The position numbers and the translations under genes are program-made. This document shows, one piece after another, positions 1-9,900 of a stretch of DNA of 64,000 nucleotides. Position 1 is the first letter of the stretch. The number at the start of each line of letters is the position of its first letter. Source of the stretch: Lineus longissimus (taxonomy: Eukaryota; Nemertea; Pilidiophora; Heteronemertea; Lineidae); the NCBI RefSeq assembly GCF_910592395.1, contig NC_088316.1, positions 17,980,001 to 18,044,000 on the forward strand. Reading direction: 5' to 3'. Below the pieces are notes generated by a model, which was given only the letters and a program-made list of their open reading frames with translations, did no database searches and had not been told where the DNA came from.

Positions 1-337
1 TGAAAAAAATCGATATGTTTTATGAGCAATTTTGTATACTGAACCATCATTGGCTCTCTGGGGATCAGTTAATACGTTCATTGAAGAAAAATATAAGATT
101 ATCTACCACTTTATAATCCATTTTCATGTTCGTTGATGAGAGGTTTGCGTGTGTTGAAGACTAGACAAGTGTACTGGAGATATATATCAAAAAACCACTG
201 TCGCCACTGAATTATAAGATCTTAGAGTAACCAGCTTTACTCTAAGATTATATACATGTACATGTATTGATTTTCAAAAATCGTTGCATGCCGTATTTAG
301 GCACACCAGACATATTTTTGTTTTTACCCCTTGCCAG
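1..337. other. intron or upstream sequence of the Cys-loop receptor gene
   Basis: No exon could be recognised here. The stretch ends in a good acceptor (pyrimidine tract then CAG at 335-337) that opens the first visible receptor exon, so it is read as intron. The exons for the N-terminal ligand-binding domain must lie left of the window. Confidence 0.5.
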
Positions 338-2756
338 ATGGTTACACGACGGACGAAATGATCTTCCGGTGGCGTAATGACACTCCACTCCAGATGCAGA
401 CTGGGATGGAACTTCCTCAGTTTACTTTAGTCGACCACAAACAGAGCGAGTGTAAAGGCGAATACATTACTGGTAAGAATGTTAGAGAGATGTAGTTCTG
501 CCAATAAAAAGGAGAAAACATTACTGGTGTGAAAGGTATAAGAGAGATACTGTTCTGCCAATAAAAAGGAAAATCCATTACTGGTAGGAAGGTACAGAAA
601 CTGTTCTGTCAATAAAAAGTTAAGGAGAAGACATCACTGGTGAGAAAGTTAGAGATACTGTTCTGTCAATAAAAATGAGAATATATTACACGTGAGAAAG
701 AAAGAAAGATACAGTACTGTCAATAAAAAGGAGAATACATAACTGGTGAAAATTCAGAGATAAGTGCTTTTCTACCCCAATGACTGCAAGCTAGGTTCCT
801 TTGATTTATTGAACAACCACTGTATATGAATGTCCCCACAGTCTCCTGTCATAGCCAAATATGCAGTTCGTTTTTCCATCTGTCAGAAGGCTGACCCTAA
901 TCCCATTGGAGTAATAGAGAAGCATGCTTCGCTCCTAAAACTGTCACAACTTCACAAATGTGAGTGTAGGATATTTGTTACTGTAAAACCCCTTGAGATC
1001 TTTGGGAGTGCTGTTCACACTGTCCGCTGACAAAAGCTACTTGTAGTGAATGATGATCAGTACAAATTGTTCTGTTTACGTATTTACTGACGAGAATCAT
1101 TTGTAGTTTTCTTACTAAGTTGGAGTTCATTAGTCCGTTCACACGTTCAACAAACATGGTCACGGTGACATCGCACAAAATATCTACAAACAATAATTCG
1201 CCCTGAAAAACACCTTGTGATTGGTTCGTTCCCGTTCTAGCAGCGGTGATGCAGAATATAACGTTTTTGATTGGACTAACGGCAGGAAGTCTTCACAATT
1301 TGGTGCTTCTGATTGGACGATGCGACAGGATGGATGTCCGTCTAAATTGATTTCGAAATGTCTCGTTGCAGGAAACTTCACGTGCCTAAAAGCCAGCTTC
1401 TATCTCGAGAGAAAGTACGGATACTACGTTGTACAGACGTATCTTCCCAGTCTGCTCATCGTCTGCGTTTCGTGGGTGTCGTTCTGGATCAACATTGATG
1501 CAGTCCCGGCCAGAATCTCCTTGGGTGTGCTAACAGTCCTCACCATGACTACACAGAGCATCGGTTTGTGGATGACTCTGCCTCAGGTGATTGTTTTAAA
1601 CTTCTAAGTCGAAGATTAAAAACAAATTGATACCGGTCCTCCGCCATGATTGAGATCCATGGATGGCAAATGGATGGAACGTTGAGGATTAAAGTCCCAT
1701 ACTGAACTTCCAGCGGTAATCCGTAGCCTCCGCTATTGACGCGCGTTGTCTGGAAGCTGAGAAATGACAATATAATTAACGGTAATACATCCGCGTCATA
1801 TGAGATCCCTTGGATGTACACTTTTGCCTGTGTCATATACCAGTGCTAATTGTACATGGCGCTGTACTTCTGGTGAGCTCTGTTTTCCGAGGTAAATTGT
1901 TTTCCTTTGCAATTTGTTTTTAGGTTTCTTACATTAAAGCCATAGATGCCTGGATGGCCATTTGCGTGGTTTTTGTCTTCTGCGCAATGGTCGAGTTTGC
2001 TATTGTGAATACCATGGCAAGGGTAGAGATACGAAGGATGAGTGTCAAGATGCGAAAAACAACCAACAGGGACCTCCCTCCTGACGCAGTGAGTAGTTCT
2101 GAAGTGTTTTTGGTAATTTATGCCACTAAAAGTTGATCTTAGACTAGTTGATCACAGACCCGCGATTTGATGTCAAATAGACACCACGAAAAAAAATCAC
2201 AAATATGATAAATGGGCATTTTCTCTATGTATCCTTCTGGCCATGAGCCGTTTCATTTTTTTGTTTAGTTCCAGAAATTGATGGAAGAATACACATACAC
2301 CTCCACACACGGCCAGGGAGAGGGGGAAACAAACCAGTCTGGGAATCACGCGCGCAGATTAGACAAAATGTGCCGAAAAATCTTCCCAGTGACATTTGGG
2401 CTATTCGTTGCATTGTATTTGACAGTGCTGCTGAATTGGCCTTGACCCCGGCCGATGACTTGACCTTAACGTTTAGACCTACGTTGCGCTATCTACTCTG
2501 CCGTTAAAAAAATAAATGTGGATAACTTCCATCAAAAACGCATTGAAAGCACTACTGCTCTTAAATTTCTGATACTTTTATCTTCCAGTTTAAGAAACTT
2601 TTGGACGACTATACGTACGGAACATCAAACCATCTGGATCCAAATAGCCGCAACATGGCCCGAATGGTCGACAAAGTTGCTAGATATTGTTTTCCCAGCA
2701 TGTTTATTGCTTTCAATCTCGTGTATTGGATAGTTTTGGTATTTGATTTGATCTAA
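338..2756 (+). CDS. Cys-loop anion channel subunit, glycine/GABA-A receptor type (3' part only)
   Basis: Pentameric ligand-gated chloride channel subunit of the plasma membrane, cut off at its 5' end by the window. Exons: 338-472, 1372-1586, 1924-2088, then either 2269-2445 or 2589-2756; all junction phases agree. The first exon starts with GYTTDEMIF and ends in the end of the extracellular domain. The paired cysteines of the C-loop ([14 protein letters not shown]) are formed across the first junction, as in glycine receptors. Exon 2 codes for pre-M1, M1 ([18 protein letters not shown]) and M2. The M2 start AVPAR is the Pro-Ala-Arg signature of anion-selective channels and is followed by [10 protein letters not shown]. 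Exon 3 codes for M3 ([20 protein letters not shown]) and a short intracellular loop; the last exon codes for M4. It is nearest to glycine receptor alpha by motif; GABA-A or an invertebrate glutamate-gated chloride channel are alternatives. Which ligand it binds cannot be told from this part. Confidence 0.88.
460..768 (+). repeat. ~55-bp tandem repeat, 6 copies, carrying a 5' splice site
   Basis: Six imperfect copies begin at about 460, 511, 570, 626, 677 and 733. Each has a GA-rich lead, ATTACTGGT followed by a purine run, then GTTCTGYCAATAAAAA. Copy 1 overlaps the last bases of the receptor exon and its donor (ACTG|GTAAGA at 469-478), so later copies carry duplicates of the exon end and donor (GTGTGA, GTAGGA, GTGAGA, GTGAGA, GTGAAA). 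Confidence 0.85.
1690..1790. repeat. dispersed repeat related to sequence at 57.7 kb
   Basis: Inside a receptor intron. The segment ACTGAACTTCCAGCGGTA near 1701, followed by GCCTCCGC and a GTTGTCKG motif, matches the same order of words at 57724-57790. This is an old interspersed element of unknown class. Confidence 0.5.
2269..2445 (+). CDS. alternative terminal exon A of the Cys-loop receptor (M4)
   Basis: Starts after TTGTTTAG in phase 0, begins [15 protein letters not shown], carries a hydrophobic M4 segment ([18 protein letters not shown]) and stops at TGA 2443-2445. It aligns along its length with the exon at 2589-2756 ([15 protein letters not shown]), so the two are tandem duplicates and can only be used one at a time as last exon. 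Confidence 0.75.
   Translation, partial: FQKLMEEYTYTSTHGQGEGETNQSGNHARRLDKMCRKIFPVTFGLFVALYLTVLLNWP
2589..2756 (+). CDS. alternative terminal exon B of the Cys-loop receptor (M4)
   Basis: Starts after TATCTTCCAG in phase 0, begins [15 protein letters not shown] and carries M4 ([18 protein letters not shown]), with stop TAA at 2754-2756. Its FPSMFI.FN.VYW core is closer to the typical glycine/GABA receptor M4 than exon A, so B is probably the ancestral form and A a diverged copy. Confidence 0.78.
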   Translation, partial: FKKLLDDYTYGTSNHLDPNSRNMARMVDKVARYCFPSMFIAFNLVYWIVLVFDLI

Positions 2757-3133
2757 GCGGAGTCTACTCTGATTTAAGTGAATAATGCGGGAAATTAACA
2801 GGCATTTGCCCAATACACATATCACCAAGCTGTCTTGCGCCAACCCATGCCAGCCTCCACCTGCTCTACAGTTGTGGTTTCAAGTACCGAGTGGTGAATT
2901 GGCCACTTTGAAATGAGCGCGTTCACCATTTCCCACGTTTTGCTTTTGCCCCTTTCTCCCTTTCCTCAACTATCTACAAGGAACATAGGCCTATCAGCTG
3001 TTATCATGCTCGCAATGGTATATCAATTATGAAACGGCATTGTTAAAATGCCTAGTAAATGTGCGTACATGTATTTACACAATAATAATTGGTGATTTTC
3101 ATGAACAATTTTCTGATGTTTGGACGAACTGCC
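2757..3133. other. intergenic, no feature seen
   Basis: 3' flank of the receptor gene. I see no exon, RNA gene or clear repeat here. Confidence 0.4.
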
Positions 3134-3942
3134 TATATGTTAGGCGCTATCGACCGATTTGCGCTAGCGATTGATCGCGCAGCGCCATCTATGGATCTGT
3201 CGTTTGTGCAAGCATCGGTCGATGGCTCAGCGCGATCTATCGATGGGTTGTATTGTATGATGGATACTGGGATTGGACAGGAGTGCGTGATGAGGGCCGT
3301 GCGTGTATGGTAGGCGGGAGGAAAGGCCTCCCGCGAATGATGCGCCACAACAATGCCCCGCTAAAAACACGCCACAAAAGAATGCGCCGTAAAAATCTCG
3401 CCGCGTGACCCAATTTAAACCAATCAGGAGCCAAGGACGGTTTGAATTTTGCGCGAGGGACTTATGCAAATTTCGACGCTTTAGCGGCGCACTTCTTTAA
3501 CCAATCAGAGACATCGTTACTTTCCAACTTATTGGCGGCGGGTTTACGAAGTTATGATGTCTCTGATTGGTTATAGAAGTGCGCCGCTGAAGTGTCGAAA
3601 TTTGCATAAGTCCCCCGCAAATCGTGCAGAAGACTCTTCCCGCGAAAATACCTCTGCCGCAAAATTCAAACCGTCCTTGGCTCCTGATTGGTTTAAATTG
3701 GGTCACGCGGCGAGATTTTTACGGCGCATTCTTTTGCGGCGTGTTTTTAGCGGGGCATTGTTGCGGCGCATCATTCGCGGGATGCCTTTGCGGCGCAAGT
3801 AATTAATCGGCCGATATATTCTGATTTATGTCCCCTCCCGCCTACCATATGCGTGGGTCTGCATGCGGGATGTGCTCGAGGGGCGGAAAGCGCATCGCTG
3901 ATCGCTCGATGGCGCAGATCCACTGATAGCGCATAACATATA
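3134..3942. mobile_element. long foldback / MITE-like DNA element
   Basis: The outer ends match in inverted orientation: TATATGTTAGGCGCTATC (3134-3151) against the complement of 3925-3942, 17 of 18 bases. Inside, a second and much longer inverted repeat pairs about 3323-3525 with about 3555-3790. Its arms include GAATGATGCGCC, CCCCGCTAAAAACACGCC, the run over CAATCAGGAGCCAAGGACGG, and CAATCAGAGACAT. There is no transposase, so it is a non-autonomous element. Target-site duplication not resolved. Confidence 0.8.
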
Positions 3943-6909
3943 TACATGTATGATGTAGTGACCTTGAATATTATAATCGACCACTTTTTTCTCATGTTTA
4001 TAAATGTCATTTTGAATCAGGTGTATCAGATAAACGTAAGAGCTGGCTTTTTCTTCTAATTCAATCAATGTTCACTATCTTTTACGTTTTCTTGCGCGGA
4101 ACGCCGTCGCAACCGTACTGTTATAACACTTGAATAACACTTACAGTCATAATAATGTATGTATCATCCCGTGATGTTTATAATTTAACCTTGTAATAAA
4201 GTGATTTTTAACTGTTATAATACATTGTCTTGCTGTTTACAACCTGGATCATGTCACATCTAGTCGAGACAAGGTATACCCTGTACAGATTACATGACAC
4301 ATCAATCTTGTAGAGACGGGGAACCAAGACGCACTCATATTTGAGACGGAGTAGGCCGGCACTCAAAACAAGCTGCGAAAGAGTACAGCCACAACATGGT
4401 ATAAGGTGATGTTTAATCAAGACACATGTCATATATGAGATGGGAGTAGCCCTACAGTCACAACCATTGACAAGGCTGGAATAAACTGGGAGTGGTCGAA
4501 ATCTATGCTTGAGGTAAAATCGATGTTTTTGACCACTGCCACAGGAAGACGGGAGATCTGGTAGGCCTTGTGTGAAGCCAGAATTCAGGACGTGTGACCC
4601 TCTCAATTATAATCACAAGGACAAAGTCACAATCAGATCAAGTTGGAGGAAGTGTTGGCAGAGGACTTGTCGACTGCACATTCTGGCAAGGATATATAAA
4701 GGACCTTGTGACCTTCAAGGGACATCGCGTCACAATAGGGGCATGTTGGAGAGAGTAATCTTGGCAAGGGCTGTCCTTGGTGAAGAGTTGGCAATATGCT
4801 CCAAGGACAAAGTCACAACCTGTCCATAGTTTTTAGGAGTCTTCTCAAAATGGCTTGATGCATCGGCATCAAGCAATTTTTAGATGAACCCTTATTCCAT
4901 TCATACGGTGGTCATAAAGAAGAACTACTTTATTTCACATTTCATAATTTACATTTAATTTTCAAAATATAATTACATGTATGCAATAAAATATGAATAC
5001 TATGGTAGAATGAGGTATATTTAACACAATCTTAATACAGTTATCATGCTCAAGCAATTGCGAGGATCAGTTACATGGGCGGTTTGCATTCTGATGGCAT
5101 CAAGGGTTAGTCCTCTCTCAATGCATATATAGAGGATGGAAGTTGTATACAGTAATGTATGTATCAAGTCTTGACACTGTAGTCTTGATAATTGACCGCA
5201 ACATACTCTTGTCTAATTCCTCTGCATTTGTGAGTGACTTTCTTATTAGTGCAAGTAAAATGCAGGTACTGTGCATGTTCTCCCATTGAACTTGGCAACA
5301 GGCAGAGAGGACATGCCAATATATCGCATAGCAACCTTTACCTATTATAAAGTTTTGAAAACGACACCAATATATGTCTACACACAAGAGAAGATTTATA
5401 AATTAAAGAAATTTTATGTCTGTAAATCAGGGTGGCTGGTGATGGTGCGGCCAATGGCAGAAGGTGATGCCAGCAACTAACCATGAATGTTTTTGGCATT
5501 ATCATAGAGGTAATGTATAACTATAAGCTCCGAAAATACGTAATATACGCCATTTGCTTGATGTATAATGGGTAAGATTCTGGCTCCCCTGGTGGTGGTG
5601 AGCCGAACCACTTCAAGCCAATTTATGTCCTAATAGAAGAGTCCCCATAACTTGTATCAATGGAAAATGTACATTTTCATATCTCTTAAAGCAATCACAG
5701 AAAAGCTTAGACTTAAATAATATAAATAGCACATCATTATTATCCTCTTAAAGTGGGATTACAGGCAGTAGCAAGGGTGTCAAATTGGTCATACTCAAGT
5801 GACTAATATGCACAGTTCGGGGGTAACATGTTTGACTCGACATTAAATGTATTCCCTGTACATTTGTGAATAGTTTTGTTGTGCTATCAGATGGATGACA
5901 CCTTTTGGTGACTTTGTGTAGCTGAATCAGGCACACCTGGCTCCTCACTTCTGCCTATAGTCTCCCTTTAACAATACATTCATTACGCACAGTGCAAACC
6001 AAAATGTTCAAACTCGACCCATTATACCTAAGGCACCTGTGGCTTTATGATAAAGCAGGTTATATGTACATATACTTCATACAATCCTCAAATACTGAAC
6101 TCATAGAATAGATTGATATTTCTGTTTTACCAAACCATTACCATTATACAATTCCAAAAAGTTGCACCTCACTCTGCGTGGCAGTTTCATTATTTACTAG
6201 AATATTTTCAATTTGTGGCGTATACATGAAGAGTGCCAGAACACAGTAGATAGAATACACACAAGTACATTGTGAACTGACAATGATGAAACCTTCCTTC
6301 AAAACAAAGACCATAACCAAGTACACTGCTCATACAAACAGCAGCTATAACTTAGTCTACACAGACAACCCATTTAACGCCTTCAGTCCTAAGATCCGAG
6401 AGCTTAAAAGACAGAACAGGCTGAAGATCACACTACTGGCTCAAATCTTCCTTAAGCAAATTTGAATGAAGTGGCGGTAACAAGAACTGGTTTGCTGATG
6501 TGATTATACATGTTCTTGAAAATGACAAACAAAAAACTAAAATGAAGGCACGATTGTTCTGGGAAGCTGAGTTGATATGAATTGCGACTAGTGAATGCTT
6601 CTAGTTCAATCTTCAGTTCTGTACATAAAAGCCGCCTGGTGTTAACATACACGAAGTTGTACAAGTATTTACTAGTCTTTATTCATATCTCGCATTGAAT
6701 TATTATCACACATACCAATACATCTTCCATTTAATGGATTATAAGTGACAGCCTCCCTCCACCTTCTTGAAGAATCACCCTAGAGAATCAGTTCTCCAAC
6801 CTACCCAGAATCGCAAGTTGGAAGGCCAGCCTAATTCGTGGCAAGCTGGGGAATTGATTCTCCAGATTCATGATGCATGCATAGCTCGACAGACTTCTGA
6901 TTAAAAAAT
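3943..6909. other. intergenic and probable 3' UTR of the TMEM272-like gene
   Basis: No coding exons found. About 4570-4830 holds loosely repeated CAAGGACAAAGTCACA words. The right part just below 6910 is likely 3' UTR of the leftward gene: a TTTATT (AATAAA on the minus strand) lies at 6678-6683, and another at 4929-4934 could serve a longer transcript. Confidence 0.45.
6678..6683 (-). promoter_or_regulatory. candidate poly(A) signal of the TMEM272-like gene
   Basis: AATAAA on the minus strand, about 230 bases after the stop codon at 6910-6912. Confidence 0.4.
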
Positions 6910-9900
6910 CTAGTCTCCGAAGCACATGGTGATGAGACCAGCACAGCAAATGCAGCAACATGTTACAGCAAGGAAAATATAGGTGGCGGTAGTGATCCAG
7001 AATGCATACAGGTAGAGTGCAGGATCGCAATAATTAGGGTCCGACGGGTCTTTGTAGTTGACTGTGTGATAAACACGGTAGATCCACACGTTACCTGAAA
7101 ATAAACATATTCAGATGATTAGATGCGACTAAACTAAAAACGATATATGTGTACATGTATGTAGGTTCATGAACACAACAACGACAAACATTTCAACACC
7201 TTCAGCGCCGAACCACGTAGATCCTCGCGGCCCAAATCCCCCCTCTTTGAGCTGGTTATCGAGGTCTCATGGACTTCATGAAAGAACTACGCCATCGCCA
7301 TCTTCAGGGCAAGAGAGGAACTGAAGATGGCGATCTTCAGGCAAGTTACTACCTTGCCCTGAAGATGGCGATGGCGTAGTTCTTTCATGAAGTCTCCGAT
7401 AACCAGCTCAAAGAGGGGGGATTTGGACCACGTAGGTTCGGCGCTGCAGGTGTTAAACACTGCTTGAATTGCTAAGAGAAAAGTGAGTTGAACTTCAAAA
7501 TGTTCTATGTCAGACTTTGATTTCTTATTGACAACACTTGGAAAAAAATTGGACTTTAAGACTAAGTTCCGATCACGGGTTAACAATTAACCCAACCCTT
7601 ATAGTTTACATTAATAAAGCCAATACATCAAAAAACAAATATATGGCCTAATTAGGTGGATATGTCTAGTTGATCATCACCCTTGGAATCGAAAACCTGC
7701 TTCAGGGGTTTGAAACCATTACTCACCAGCGATAAACCAAGCTAATAAGAAACAGCTGACAATACCATCAAATGGATTCGTCTTGGCATTCTCCTCTTCT
7801 TTTTCTTCTTTCTGATTACGAATCCTCTGAACGATATTTGATATATTTTTAAGAATGCCGAAGCAGCCGCCGACGATAAGGTAGATTGGGATGAATCGCT
7901 CGATGCGGCAGTCATTTAGATAAATAGAACCTGGAAAAGGATAAGTGGAAACTAAGGTGTGCATATCCTGTACTTCACTTCACCATTCAGGCCAGATGAG
8001 AATACAGAGTGGCATTGGCACTGTACTCTCATACTGTAATGGCTATAATAAATTATGCTCTTCCCACCATAATGCCCATCCTGAGAACAGGGTTTTTTAC
8101 TTGTACCTTGTTCACCTCGTCTGAAATATCGGGAGCAGAGTATATTGAAAAAAACTGGTGCCAGGATGCATATGCCAAACTCGTATGTATGGTACAGTGG
8201 ACACACCAGTTTGCCACTTCAGCAATATAATGCAAGTACTCAGGTAATAATGCTTCAGAGCCAATTTATCTTCAAGCTGATACTATGATGATTTATGTTT
8301 AGCTCATAGGACATGCAAAGCAGAGTTGTAGGTTCTTCAGTAATCTATTAACAATATTGTAATGCAAACTTGTGTTGAGCTGACACTGCCGAGCAAACTA
8401 GGCCTACAATGTACCTTATCAAATGATGTTCTTGATTTCTCAACATCAATTGTCATGAATAAAACCAATCAATGACAAATGCTGAAACTGTATTCTACAC
8501 TCGTGGATTAAGAGACTTCATAGAAAACACCTGCTGCAAGTGATATGCTGTATTGCATTATAGGGCTTGAAAGCAAACTGGTGACATATACCGTATTGCA
8601 CAGGCCGTCAAGTTTTCCATTCTAAGTCTAAGATATCAAAATGCAATAGCAACCATGATATCAAGAGATGATTTGCTAATCGGCCAAGGAAAAGCTGATG
8701 CTTGACTTGAATGCAAGGTGCAGGCCCGGGAGACTAATCTTTGTGTTACTTACCCATGGCTATCATAGATATAGGGATTGCCATTATCAGACCAATACAT
8801 ACTGTGCAGCCGACTGAAGAGAAGAAAATGAATGATCAATAATTTTAAAAGTGAATGCATTCTGGTTGTGACTCTGTCCTCACAAGACACATGACAGAAT
8901 CTCTTCCAGTGCAACCCAGCAATGATAAGGACGATTTGTTATGCCATGCATTGAAACAATGGTCAATGTGCACAGCTAGACCCATCACTAAAAGAGATGG
9001 TCGTTTGGTACATTTTCACAGCCTTCCAAAAAGCACATATATACTCATCTAGTTGAGGGGGGGATAAAAACCCTTTCATTCAATTCATACATAATGCAAA
9101 GTCACCCAAGACAATAGTGATTTTTGTAAGCTGCATCCCGAATGTTTGATATATTCATGATACTTACTTGTTCCACACAAAATTATCATAAACTTCTTGA
9201 AGAAATCCACATGCCCGCCTGATTCACGCTTCGCTGCTTTGACTTTGCCATAGAGGGAGTCATAGGATGGCGGCGAATCTGAAGAGATAAGATGAGAAAA
9301 ACATTTCGATTATTTCAGAACTAAAACTTTGGTTGCCTAGCTCATGCTACAGTACCGGACACTTGCAATTTCTCATGTCTTTGGCAGAAATCTGCGAGCA
9401 TTTGTCAAGAGGAAGTTATGAATGACTGGTACTGTGTATTAGTCAAGTGTCAGATGTGGTAGAACCAAACAGTCTGGGTTACAATCTTTAGAATATTCAA
9501 CATGTGGCTTACTTGGCTGCTCTGTGACAGGAGTCCTCTCCGTAGGAGGAGCCGCTTCAAGATCCCCATTCATTGCACAATCACCGACTTAATCCAAAAC
9601 TTAGAAGAACAACTTGGCACAGGAACTGATTCAGTCAACTATTCAACAACGGTATGCCAACGCCTAAAAATGCTTCCAATAGTTACCACAACTTGTCTGG
9701 TTATTGTCTATTCAACCAGCTGCCTCCAGTAATCACACTTAATTTGATAGAACAGGAGGACTATTCATACGAATTCCTTGTTTCACAATACTTATTTCAT
9801 AATGCACACTTGATACCAGGAATTTACAAAATGTAGCGAAATGAGATTTCCTCAAAATAATGACCAAGATGTTTAGCCATAAAGATGACTCACTTGACCC

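Noticed and set aside
830-1030. 66-codon open frame after a possible CCCCACAG acceptor in the receptor intron
   Set aside because: No Cys-loop receptor similarity, and the exons at 338-472 and 1372-1586 join in phase without it.
4208-4606. 132-codon open frame on the minus strand
   Set aside because: Repeat-like DNA, no domain, no splice or start context; likely chance.
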